NCBI GenBank assembly: GCA_015680685.1
Contig: MNCI01003899.1
Location: 1-64,000, forward strand
Origin: Gnetum montanum
Taxonomy: Eukaryota; Streptophyta; Gnetopsida; Gnetales; Gnetaceae
DNA length: 64,000 nucleotides
Reading direction: 5' to 3'
A program made the position numbers and the translations under genes. The notes below the pieces were generated by a model that was given only the letters and a program-made list of their open reading frames with translations, was not told the origin of the DNA and made no database searches. Of this stretch, positions 25,418-36,479 are shown in pieces. Numbering within the stretch: the first letter of the stretch is position 1; each line of letters starts with the position of its first letter.

Positions 25418-25576
25418 AAAGATCATTATAAAGCTGAAATGGGATCTTGTAGTAATGATATTGAATCCCTGAGTTTTGGGGAAATATGCCAATTTATTAA
25501 AGAAGTCCACTTTCTTATGTGTTCTGAGATCAAAGCCCAATATGCTATGTACAAATATAAGAAGCAATTTGGATAA
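25418..25576 (+). pseudogene. pararetrovirus coat-protein-like remnant, right part
   Basis: An open stretch of about 50 codons, ending in TAA at 25574-25576, begins right after the target-site copy of element A. It continues the coat-like region interrupted at 12014 on the same strand. It contains a Cys-Ser-Asn-Asp block and a cysteine-bearing helix-like stretch followed by YKKQ, a composition typical of the C-terminal core of caulimovirid coat proteins. The piece is short, so the call leans on its position. Confidence 0.5.
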
Positions 25577-26004
25577 TTTTTTCTAGAAAAAGTTATGTAT
25601 AGATGTTAATATTAAAGAAATAAAAAGCCTCACATTTGAAGCATGATCTTGAGAAAAGAGTATTGATAGTTTGAAAATATTCCCTCCAAATTCCAAAAAA
25701 ATATACATCATGGTACTAAAGGCTTTTTGCTTTCAAAATAAACTTAATGAAGAAAAATGCATAGGATCAAATGAAAAATGATTTAACGATTTAGATAGTA
25801 TACATTTTTTCTATTGTTGATGTTGGAACATTCATTATTTATTTATTGATTTTTATATTGTCAATGTTTGAATATTTTATTACAAATTATTATATGCTTT
25901 TGTTGAACATTTTGATAAAAATTTATTGATGTTAGTTAAATAATGTGTAACTAATTAACAACTTCCAAAAAAATAAGGCTAATATATACCTTCCTTTTAC
26001 ATAA
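25577..26004. other. unassigned AT-rich DNA between the viral remnant and element C
   Basis: No domain seen. It may be further decayed viral sequence. The last five bases before element C are CATAA, its expected target site. Confidence 0.4.
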
Positions 26005-27455
26005 TGTAACGATGGAAAACGTCGGTCACTGGAAATACCAAACGAAAGTCCGTGTACATAGTTCCAACCCCGGATTCGTGCGAGGATCGTGCTGGAGAGA
26101 AAAATGAATCCGAGGTTCCCCGAATGGTCTTGTTGATCAGATAGGTACTTATTTAATCAGAAAAAGGTTTGGTAATAATTTCGATGGCGAAATGAAGATT
26201 CTTTATAAAGCAATGCAATGTTTCTAATCCCGAAAGCAATTGAAGATAATGTAAATGATTTAGATAAGATTGCCAAATCTGTCTAACTAGGATGTGGGAG
26301 ATCAGATTTGGTAGATAATACGATCACGAGATTAGGGATTTAATTTATAAAAAAACAATATGTTTGATACAATGACTTCAAGCATGCTTCGGTTTGGACG
26401 AAGCATATGCTAGTAACAAGAAAGTTATGCAGAGATGAAACAAGCGAGGATCGATCTACCTTGATCTAGCCAATCTGGGCACAAGGAAATCAGACCCATG
26501 GAAGAATATCCGGTAGCCAATTGTTTCTAATCAAGAATTCTTGTCAATCACCTTCGATGTTCTCACAATCGTTGATTCTCTTTTGCTCTCTTGTCAATCT
26601 TGAAAGAAAAATTTTTGTCCCCCTTTGATCTTCGTCAATTGGAGCATTTATAAGGTTAGGGTCAGGAAAAAAAATGTGGTTTAAGTGACGCGTGTCCTGA
26701 ACTCATAAAATGCCATTGACTTAATGTGTTGTTGTTAAAGCTTACGATGCTATGCTGCGTAACGCGTCATAAACTACCCTCGTGTGAACTTTGATAACAG
26801 ACTGTCCTTTGATTACGCTGTAATACGCTAGAGAGCGTATTGTGGCATATGAACTACTGATGTCTGAATTGTGCTTGTCGTTACTTATGCTGCATTACAC
26901 TAAATTACGCATTGTAGCGTAATTCAGCGTAAAATAACGAAACCGCAAAAGTTGAAGTGTTGTTGTCGTGCTTCCTCTATTTCCATCTTTCTCGGGGTTT
27001 TTACTATGTTGCACTACGTAAAGCAGCATAATGGGCCCCTTAACCAGGAAAGAAAACCTGCTGAAACACGCATCATACTGTAGACTGTTGCTTAGGCCTT
27101 GAGATTTTTACTGGGCTGTCAAAGTTTTGCATGTTTGCCGTCCTTGATGCTGCAGTGGACTGTCTTTGATATTACGCTGCACAATGCGATATTACGCTGT
27201 GTAGCGTAATACAACGTAATTTGCCAAAAGTTAAGATTTTTGAAAAAGATAACTTGCGAAGTTGGAAGTTTTTCCACCATGCATCCATCGCTTTACTCCA
27301 TCTTCTGGAATTTGCTTGTGCTGTGCTGCGCAGCGGGGCGAGATAGACCTTCAACTGAAAAGGAACTTGCTACGCCACGCCTTGTTGCGACCCTTCGCCT
27401 GAATCACCAGCCTTTTGCCGAACCATTGAGGCCTTGAATATTTCACGGTGTTTCA
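26005..27455 (-). repeat. 3' LTR of element C
   Basis: On + from TGTAACG (26005) to GTTTCA (27454-27455). On the minus strand it starts TGAAACACCG, directly after the purine tract ACAAAGAGGGGCC (+ 27458-27470). Positions 26005-27215 match 36480-37705. A TATA-like TTATAAAT lies near 26648-26656. The U3 (about 26745-27215) carries several inverted modules such as TTACGCTGTGTAGCGTAA. Length is about 1.45 kb. Confidence 0.75.
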
Positions 27456-28680
27456 ATGGCCCCTCTTTGTTGACGTTTAGAGGACTTGCCCGAAAGACGT
27501 CGACAAAGAATACGAAACAACAGAAAGACAAAAGCATCAACGATGTCTGTCAGAGACTGCTCGAATGTTGTTCTGTCAAACTTAGAAGTGCGGGGATGGA
27601 GGGCCATAGGGTATAGAAGAGATCTTATAGGAGTTATAGATGGTAGGTTCGGGAAAGACTCAAACACATGAATCGTGAAGCTTCTTTGAACAAGTCATTA
27701 CAACCTTTCGCTAATGTGTTTGTGAAAGGTTACGTCGGCATACTGCATATGGGGGGGGGGGTTTGCAAGGACGGGTTGTGTTACGCCTGTATGGCCTGGA
27801 CGAGTTGTTTTACATCCATTTTGCCAAGTATTACCCCCTGCGTTTTTTTTTGAAAAATGCAGATTGCATGCCACAAGGAAAGCTGTGTTATGCCAGTTTG
27901 TGGACATAATAATGAAAACGGATCAACTTAATGCTTGTGTTCTGTACAAGCGGAGAAGAAAACAGGGACAATTGTAAGGATAGGAAAAAAGGGGGAAAAC
28001 ATGGTAAGGTACGCGATGGAGGGAGAGGCAGGGTTTGCACTTCCAAGTGGCTAGGCTAGTCTGAGTAGCCACATTAGAATCCCATAACACCTCACCTTCC
28101 AATGAAGGTATTCTCGATCAACGCCTTCGTAACGAGTAACCTACAAAACACAACATAGAACAGAAAGCCAGAAACAAACATCCAGATCACTAAGGAGGGA
28201 GGCTTTTGAAACAAGTGCTGTCCAAAGTGAATAGGAGAGTGTAGACTTTGAAATTGGGACTGCAGCAAGCGGCAAGGGTGCCAATGTTGATACCGTGGTT
28301 CCTAAAGTTTCCGTCGGCAACTAGATTCATCTCGCTCAAAGGACAATGCAAAGAACATGTCAGATGAATCTGCTAAGCCAGAATCTGATGACAGCGATGG
28401 ATGGAGGCCGTTGAGACAGTGGGTGGCCACGATTTTTTTGGGGTACCAAGCGGTGAAATTGATCCCAGGAGTTGCAACTACAAAGTGGCTATCGTAGTGA
28501 CATCTTCGAGGGGTCAGTAGTATGCCTTTCGGCATGTTCGAGGAATCAGCAGGATGCCGATGGGGTAATGACGTTGCATCTATTCCAACGCCTTACCTGC
28601 TCCATCTGGTAGGGATGTAGTGCAAGAATGATCATGCTCACTTGCTTCATGGATGACCTAACAGAGTCCAGTTTTGGGTC
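27456..28680 (-). other. Element C 3' noncoding region
   Basis: No domain seen. It includes a run of nine or more G near 27751 and matches element D near 46063-46200 around the purine tract. ORFs in this stretch have no counterpart in D. Confidence 0.6.
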
Positions 28681-28684
28681 CTGG

Positions 28685-28995
28685 TTGACCGTTGTTGCTA
28701 GTTTTAAGTTTCAGCAGACCGTGGTCCCGATTTAACGTCTGGGGAGACTGGAACCTGCTAGTTTTACGTCGTAGCAGACAGTGGAAGAGCTAGTTTATAG
28801 TCCTAGCAGACCGTGCTTTGGGTGTCAATTTTACGTCATGACCTAGGGACAAGTCTATGCTGGTTTAGTGTCTCAGCAGACGTGTGCTTACCTTGCCAGT
28901 TTAGCGTCTTGGCAGACACGTGCAAGAGCTGCTAGTTTTACGTCGTAGCGGACATGTACAACTTTGCCAGTTTTACATCGTAGCAAAATTTTGTT
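28685..28995 (-). repeat. Hairpin repeat array 2 of element C
   Basis: About nine irregular units of 30-40 bases. On + they read GCTAGTTTTACGTCGTAGCAG and variants such as GTTTAGTGTCTCAGCAGAC. Most units contain a small inverted repeat of the form GTCT-nnGC-AGAC. The array begins about 25 bases downstream of the pol stop codon. Element D has the same array at 47450-47965. Confidence 0.8.
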
Positions 28996-29020
28996 ACCTG
29001 ATTTTGAGTTGAGTCAATGT

Positions 29021-30640
29021 TCAGATGTAAGACTGCTTTAGGTACAAATGATTCACCGAATTTTGTAGTTCATTGCCATCGGTGTCTGCTAACTTGAATG
29101 CTCCGTTGCCGTATGCACCGATGACCAGGAAAGGGCCTTCCTAGTTTGCAGAGAACTTGCCTAGTTCACAAATGGCCTTGAGAACTAAGTCTCCTTTCTC
29201 GATCTGTCATTGATGCAGGTTGTGTTGATGCTTCTGTCTTTGTTTATCCTGATATTTTTCAATGGTGTCAAAGGTCTGAATGTGTTTTTCCTCCACTGAG
29301 TCTAAATCCACAATTCTAGACTCATTGTGTTGAGTCTCATTTATAACCGTAGATAGGACCATCCACAATGAGGGAACTTGTAATTCCAAGGGCAACACTG
29401 CTTCAGATCCGTAGACCAGGCTATAGGGTGTCCTATCTGTGGCTATTCTGCACGTCGTACGATACACCCATAGCACATAGAGGATTTTTTCATGCCACCG
29501 ATTCTTATTACTGCTGAGCATTTTCTTAAGTAAATTGATGATCACCTTGTTTGTCGCCTCTGCTTGACTATTTTCTTGCGGGTAATAAGGTGAAGAAAAA
29601 GATTGCTTGATACTAAGATTATTGTAAAAATATTTGGTTTCTATGCTACTAAATTGTGGTCCGTTGTCAGTCACAATAGTCATAGGGAGTCCAAATCTGG
29701 TTACAATATTTTCTAAGATGAAATGGCGGACTTGTCGAGATGTAATCTTTCGTAGGGGAATAACCTCAATCCACTTTGTAAAATACTCAGTGGCGGTGAT
29801 AATGAAGCTATGACCTGCGGAAGATTTAGGCGTGATGGGACCTATGATGTCCAGTCCCCATCGTTGGAATGGCCAAGTAATTTGGGTAGTGTGTAACTCA
29901 GTCAGTGACACGTGTATTAGATTTATGTAATGCTAGCACGTGTCACACGTCTGGACCTTGGCAAGGCAATCTTTTTCCATGTACAACCAATAGTATCCTA
30001 AGCGTTTGATTTTAGCAATCATTGCTCGCGGGGCTACGTGTTCTCCGCATAGCCCTTCGTGGACTTCGTTAACTATTCGCTGTGCTTGGTCGCTATTAAC
30101 ATAGGTAAGCAATACCCCATCAAAGGAGCGTCTACAGAGAGTACTATCTCCAAGGATGACATATTGCCTGGCATGCTTGCGCACTGCATCTTTTTGCGCA
30201 TGTGTTAGCTCGTGCGATGGTTCGCCATGCAGAAGGTAAGTTTTAATGTTGTCATACCATTCTAACATTCCTTCCGCGTTTAATGAAGAAATATGTGTCG
30301 CTTGAATGATAGGCTCTATACATTCTATCATTAAAGCGGGCCAAGTGGCAAACAAGTGTGGCAGCACGTTTAACGCGAATGTTGCCAGTGCATTGGCCAC
30401 AGCGTTTTCGTTGTGCGGCACGTGTTGGGCATTGGTTGTCACGAATTGTTCCAGGAGATCTTTAGCCATATCGCAGTAGGGCTATAGGTGCACAGCCTTG
30501 CAGGTGTAGACTCCTATGATTTGATTGATGACAAGCATCGAATCGCCTCGGATCACCAGGTGTTGAACTTTAACTTCTCTGGCTGTCAAAAATCGTCTGA
30601 GGAGCCCCTTATACTCTGCCACACTATCTGTACAAGGGAA
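29021..30640 (-). pseudogene. Element C RNase H and integrase
   Basis: A nearly open frame from about 30640 to a TGA at 29021-29023. RNase H part: SVAEYKGLLRRFLTAREV, GDSMLVINQIIG, HVPHNENAVANALA. Zinc-binding HHCC: VNEVHEGLCGEH then CDTC. Core: WGLDIIGPI, TDNGPQF, NSQAEATNK, so all three catalytic acids (D, D, E) are kept. The C-terminal part after the TGA at 29207-29209 includes NWEGPF. Only three in-frame stops interrupt it: TAG near 30483, TAG at 29930-29932 right after CDTC, and TGA at 29207. All are explainable as single C-to-T or G-to-A changes. The N-terminal RNase H and the whole RT are missing. Confidence 0.85.
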
Positions 30641-31617
30641 TGTCAGGGCATAAATGAGGACCTCCAGAAGAGATTGCAGAGGTCAGAGAAGGAGAGAGTG
30701 GCTCTACGCGATGAGGTCGGGGATCTAAGATCACGGAATGAATTCCTGCAAGCCCAGGGGACGGGAAGTGAGGACTGGAGGACAGCTGTCGTTGACTATG
30801 CCTGTTATTAGGTTGTCATTAGGAACAGTGTCCAAACTAGTTGTGAACTGGTTGAACAACATATGCAAATGGACCTCCTTACTCTAAAGAACTAGGACTG
30901 GAAGGACTTTAGAGCAAGTATTCAAGAGTGGGGGTAGATGCAAAAAGATCACAAACAGGTCTACAAACGAGAAAGTGTTTCCTATCGTCAACATTATAGG
31001 GACTTTGCCATTGAGGCTCAATCCCTTCGACTGTTTCTCGACGTCATTAGTACTTCCCAAGCATTTGAAAAGTTGCAGGAGCAAGTGATGGTGAGTGCCT
31101 CTCCAGAAAGGGAAGTGACTCTTCCTGGAGGTGAGACTACTGTCCCTTCTTTCTTCCCTGAACCAACCCAACGGACTCCTGTGGAGAAGGGGAAGGTCAA
31201 GGCTAGAACCAATCTAGGGGACAGGGTTTAGTTTGAGCTTACCGAGGACAAAATCATGCGACGTCTGTGGATCAGCTTAGAACAAGTCCCCTTTGCTGCT
31301 GAGGTGAGACCATCACAGGTAAGTTGCAGTATTATTACATTTTTGTTATACCTAGTTTTGACGACGATGTTAATCTATGTACCATGTCTGGTCACAGGAA
31401 CGACCTAAGGAGATTCCTTGACAAGATGAAGCTAACGAAGGTGGTGGTCCTCATGAAGAGGATTTACAAGAAATAGAGCATATTGAAGGATCCCATGAAG
31501 AGGACCATCCTTATGAGGGTTCCTCATGTAAAGGGTGGCCTCTATGAGGACAACCTCCTCGAAGTAGAAGTTGAACTAGGGGATACAGAAGACAGTGGTG
31601 GTAAGGGGGATGCGTAA
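30640..31617 (+). pseudogene. antisense, apparently spliced coiled-coil ORF inside element C
   Basis: Opposite in strand to gag and pol. From about 30640 one frame runs to 31318 with a heptad-rich start (EDLQKRLQRSEKERVALRDE), a middle helical part and a Pro/Thr-rich part. It is broken only by four TAG codons. At 31318/31319 the sequence CACAG|GTAAGT is a textbook 5' splice site. GTCACAG at 31391-31397 is a matching 3' site, giving a 79-bp intron in phase 0. Exon 2 (31398-31617) continues in frame into an acidic Glu/Asp-rich tail ending at TAA 31615-31617, with one TGA and one frameshift. The 5' end is cut where the RNase H region begins. I do not recognise the family. Confidence 0.6.
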
Positions 31618-31854
31618 TGAATTAGCCTTTGGTTTTATCATGGTGTAATGAGACAAGAGACTACATTTCTTTCTTTTAATGTATTTGAAACAAATTTCGT
31701 TATTAATTTTAATGTTCTTTTTGTTGTTTTCTCTTTATGTAAAACGTATTGTAGGTTTTAATGTTATGATAAATTGTGATTAGTTTTAAAAGCGTAGCGT
31801 CAATGTGGTTACTAGTTTGAAGCCATTGCGGGTTGTTAAATTGTCTAAATGTAA
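31618..31854. other. spacer between the antisense ORF and array 1
   Basis: AT-rich; could hold the 3' end of the antisense transcript. No other feature seen. Confidence 0.4.
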
Positions 31855-32355
31855 AGCATAAATGACATTGCTAGTTTAAGGCCATTTCGGGCCTTGTATA
31901 GTTTAAGGCCATTTCGGGCCCTTTTTAGTAGCTTAAGGTGCCAAGCGTAAACAAATTTATGGTACAAACCATAAAGGAAATTCAAGTACAAAGTGTAAAT
32001 GGCATTGCTAGTTTAAGGCCATTTCGGGCCTTGGATAGTTTAAGGCCATTTTGGGCCCTGGATAGTTTAAGGCCGTTTCAGGCCCCCTATTTTTTTTATT
32101 TTAAGGTATGAAGAGTAAGCGTAAATTGGATTCCGGTATAAAGTGTGAATGAAATTTGCGTTCCAAGCATAAATGGGTTTTAGATACAAAGAGTAAATGA
32201 AATTGCTAGTTTAAGACCATTTCGAGCTGTAGCTGATTTAGGTGCCATGCGTAAATGAAGTCACTAGTTTAGGGCCATTTTGGGCCTTTGTGTAACTCGG
32301 GTGCGAAGTGTAGATAAGGTTGCTAGTTTAAGGCCATTTCGGGCCTTTTCGTAGG
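31855..32355 (-). repeat. Hairpin repeat array 1 of element C
   Basis: About eight units on + read GCTAGTTTAAGGCCATTTCG followed by GGCCTT, so each has an AAGGCC/GGCCTT stem around ATTTCG. They are separated by spacers containing words like AAGCGTAAATG or AAAGTGTAAATGG. The array lies downstream of the gag-PR stop codon. Element D has a denser version at 48090-48605. Confidence 0.8.
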
Positions 32356-32512
32356 AGTAAAGAAAATAGAAATGTAAAGCCAAACACAAAGATAAACATG
32401 AACGTAATGAGATTAGCTAGTGGAAAGCGTAAGCACATGCGTAAACATAAGAAGTATAAATGGTAAGCATAAATAGAATGGATGATGAGACCGTATTAGT
32501 TAGGCAACATTG

Positions 32513-35500
32513 CTAACTCTGTAACTGTTTCTTAATTGCTTTGATTTTCAACGATGCATAAGGACGGGGAGATTTATGGCCCTTCCCCTTCGCATTGCAA
32601 TCTTCCTCTGGGAACGGTAGTTCAGCTGAAGTCAGGCCGTCATCAGCCACTATTTCAGCTCGATCGGGTACTTGGACAGGGGATGGATTCTCAGGAGTTT
32701 TGATCTCCAACCCTTGTTTAGTCTCTATGTTATTAACGGCCTGCGGGGTTATTTCATCACCGTGGATAACCACTTCTCCTCCTGCATAAGGAAAATGGAT
32801 TTCCTGATGAATGGATGATGAAACTGCTCTCAGTTGGGCTAACCAAGACCTCCCTAGAATCAAATTGAATCTAGGCATTTCCTCGACCACGATAAACGTA
32901 ACGTCTGTGGGGAACTGGTCCCTTGCCACAAAGTTGATATGGATGGTCCCTTTGACCTGCACCCATGTCCCATTGAACGACTTTAGACATGACGTCGTTG
33001 TAGGACTAATCTGATCGATCAGGCCTAATTTATCCATTATGTGATAAGGGATGAAATTAGTGGCCGCCCCGTCATCTACATGTACTCTCTAGATTCGGTG
33101 TTGGCTGACCTGGATGGTGATGAACATGGGTGCCATCGTCACTTGACCCTCAGGATTATCCTTAATGGATTTGTCACGAAAGGTCAACGGGGTGGGATCT
33201 ATTTTTTTAGCGGCAGGTGAAACCATGATAGAGTGGATTGCTTCTTCGTCTTCCAGCAGGCTTTTGTCCATAGCTATGGACGTTAGGATGCGAGCCATAG
33301 CCTTACGATGTGTTTGCGATGTCATGAGCAAGTCATAAAGGCTCAATGTTGTATTTTTTTTGTTTCAGAATCTGTTTGCCTTGTGCCAGGGCATCAAAGA
33401 GATCTTGCCCACGATCGGGTTGTTTGTCACCCCTTTCCTCTTCCATTTTCCCTAGGAGGCGAATTTCATGGGGAGGAGTGACATTTGGCCAAGGGTTACG
33501 CTTCCTTTGGCCTGGAGGAGATAATTTCTTTCGTGTAACCTCTTTGTTTTTGACAAGTGGGGTGAAAAGTACAGAAGCTAGGGGTTGAGGTTTGGGTAAC
33601 CCTAGCATAAGAGGACCCTTGGCTGCATCAACAGTGATAGTAGGTGGGTTTGACTTAGAAGATTGCCCCTACGTAGGAGTGGCAGTTGATAGTTTAGGCA
33701 CTCTGATGACTAAGGATGCCTTGGGTGTAGGCACGGGTTGGGCCGCGGCTTTAATGATTGCAGGCTATTGGGAAGCATTCTGAGACGTAGTTCGAAGGAT
33801 GAAAGGGTGCCTTGGAGTGTCACTCATCAGCGATGACAAACCCGTTGTTTGAGTCGAGTGAGGTTACGTTTGCAACACAAAAGGCTACCTCGGCTGCGCC
33901 TAATTGTCACCCTCTGTTCCTACCACATTGATTGTGTACCCTACATTGTTTGCATTCAACGGATCTTGTTACACATGCATGGCCTAGTTTTCTAGGTGTA
34001 TCGGGCTACTGCTATCTAAGATTAAGTCACCTTGAGCTATCAGACGTTGGATGTCATCCTTCAATGCCTAGCAGTAGTCCGTTTCATGGCCGCACAGTTG
34101 ATGGTAGTCACGGAATCGGTCTAGCTTAAAGTTCTTGGGCACAGGCGGTTCATTAGTTTGGGCTAAGGAGGGATTCTTGAGTAGCTCACAGTGGCACCTA
34201 TGGTGTTTCAGAGCCTCCTTGGACACTGCCTTGTGTTGGATGTGGCCGGTTCCCAATAATTGCTTCAGAAGTTCTGAAGGCTTCACAGGTAGGGTTGCGT
34301 AATTTGAGCGATCTTTACGCTCAAATTTCAACCTTGGTTGTGGAGATGTTTCAGGGGTGGAAGTAGATTCTTAATTGGTGTTACCTGAGCTAGTTGTCGG
34401 CTCAGCTGGCTCCGCAGTAGTTTTCTTGCCGTTGTTGTTCTTTTTCTTGGCTCCTTCAGCAACCGCCACGACTATAGTCGTCGTGACTTTGTCTTTCTCC
34501 TTACCCTTGCTGTGGACATTTTTGTAGGCCACATATGCCAGATCTTTACTAGCCTCCGTCACATCTTGGATGCTCTTAGTCTGAGTAAAGGCTTGGCTGA
34601 GGGAATGGGGGGCGAGGTAATACAGCTTAGACTTGATAAAGTCATTGACTGCTCCCTTGAATATTGCCAATAGATGGGCCTCCGCGATGGGTTCACGGAT
34701 TTTGTTCAAGGTGGCACTCCACTGCTGTATGAACTTTTGGACTGACTTGAGCGGGTCTTACTTAACTCCCATGAGCTGGTCCAGTGTGACTTCTGGCTTC
34801 AGGTTGTATTTGAAGTGAGTCACAAATTGGATTAACAGCTCTTCCAAAGTTGAAATGGAAGCGCGTGGAAGTGCTTGATACCAATCCAAAGCTTTACCCG
34901 TTAAGGACATAGTAAAGACGCGGATTATGGTATGCGGCCATTGTTGCAGCAATAAGGACTTTGACCTAAAAGTGATGAGGTGGGCATTGGGATCACCTTC
35001 CCCATTGTATTTTGTGAAATGGGGAAGGGGCATCCCGGGTGGCAACGACAAGATTGGGACTGCTGGGCTAATAGGATCGTCATGGTAGAAATCCATGACT
35101 TATACCATGTTAGAGCTAGCACCCTTGAGACACTTGACCTCTTCTATAAGGGTCTGGATGAGCTAGAAAGCTTGGTCCAGACTCGTAGACGATGATGTCA
35201 TTTGTGGGGCGGAAGGGGGAGCCACATTAGGTAGCAGCATAGAGGTAACAGCTTGGCCGATGGTTGGCGGGATAGTCCCTACAGGCAATGTTGCTTGCGG
35301 CATCCACCATCTGGTGGTTGGTGCAGCTGGGGAAACCACCATCGACTATGCTATTGGATATGCTGTCTATGTAGCTGAAGGCACATGTAGTGGCCCTACA
35401 ACTAGGTTTAGCGCTTGCGGGACGTGGCCCTGAAGGTGGGGATGGTGGTGCATTTGCACAAAATGCGCAATAAGAGACATGTTGGGAGCCCACCATGCTA

Positions 35501-36224
35501 TGGTGGTAGGCCCTGTAGTGTGAATGGGGAGCGTAGTTGGCATTGCAGGTATTGCATGCACATGCGGTGGCACAGGCGTAGGCACATGATGCGGTGATTT
35601 AGGCAATCGTCCCTGCTGAGGAATAATCTATGATGGACCTTCACCTGGGAAGATAGTAGATGAGAGAAAATGTAAATGCAATGAATGTGGGACTCGATCG
35701 ATGTTAGATAATGTCAAAGGTGTGGTGATCATGAACAACGGATTTACACAAGACGTTGTGGAGGGAGGGGCCATGGTGAAATCGGCGTGACTGCCTCCCT
35801 CAGAGTGGGATTCTAGATTGTCTTGTCCGTCGTGAAGTGTTTCATTACGAAACAAAGCCTTTAGTTCTTCTGGCAATGTCTGCGCCATCAACATTTGATC
35901 TAGGATCCACCTTTGTTGATCTATCAAGGGTATGAAAGTGGTAGGCGTAGGAATGAGTTCTTTCCTGTTGCAGTACATGAGCTCATATTCTTATTTTTCC
36001 TTGAGCTCTTGTGGGTACATAGGTAGGTTTGCTGCTAACTTAGCACAAAGGAAATTGTAGCTTTCCCTGTGCTGAGCTTGTCCCTTAGGATCCTTGTTTT
36101 GTAACCTGAGGGAGTGGCATGGTCGCACTGGACTGAGTGGTTGCTCGACCATGGGAGGCGTGACTTGCATGGTCCAAGGGTTCTCAAGGCTAGTGGTGTC
36201 AATGGCAGTAGTAGATGTAGTCAT
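32513..36224 (-). pseudogene. Element C Gag-protease
   Basis: Starts at ATG 36224 (MTTSTTAID). The Gag capsid block is at 35096-34758 (GEGDPNAHLITFRSKSLLL, GKALDWYQALP). A zinc motif FRDYHQLCGHETDYC lies near 34070-34110. The protease follows: the active-site region reads VHVDDGAATNFIP (near 33045-33085), then LILGRSWLAQLRA and GGEVVIHGDE. The frame ends at a stop at 32513-32515 after IKKQLQS. It is interrupted by several stops, including TAG just before the protease site (33090-33092). The terminal stop is at the equivalent place in element D, so it is probably original. Confidence 0.8.
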
Positions 36225-36456
36225 TTTTTACGTGATTCAGAGATAATGACAACAAAAGTAGAGATCAGAAGGACAAAGGCAAACCAAGATAATAATCAGG
36301 GCTTTTATCTTGTAGGACTTCAAAGGAATCATCGAAGCGACCAATCTGCACCACATAGTTTCGTAAAAAACCTCAGAGGTATTACGTTTACGTTGATTGC
36401 CAATGGGTACAGATAGCTTACAAGACTACCCATAAAATACGGATCGGATATGAAGG

Positions 36457-36473
36457 TCCTCCTTCTAATGCTA
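36457..36473 (-). promoter_or_regulatory. candidate primer binding site of element C
   Basis: On the minus strand TAGCATTAGAAGGAGGA, six bases after the LTR end. Element D has TAGCGCTATAAGGAGGA in the same place. Both would start with TGG if one G had decayed to A. A tRNA-Arg-type primer, as described for Ogre-like elements, is possible but I could not confirm it. Confidence 0.35.
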
Positions 36474-36479
36474 GAAAAC

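Noticed and set aside
26005-27213. Shorter C LTR ending at CA 27213
   Set aside because: The shared block stops near there only because the upstream LTR is truncated. The purine tract at 27458-27470 and the equal junction in D place the true LTR edge at 27455.
27434-27671. Overlapping ORFs near the end of the C 3' LTR
   Set aside because: They span the LTR/purine-tract junction and are not preserved in D.
33346-33588. Plus-strand ORFs opposite C gag-PR (also at 32595, 32811, 33592)
   Set aside because: They are complements of the gag-PR frame; gag-PR homology with D explains the region.
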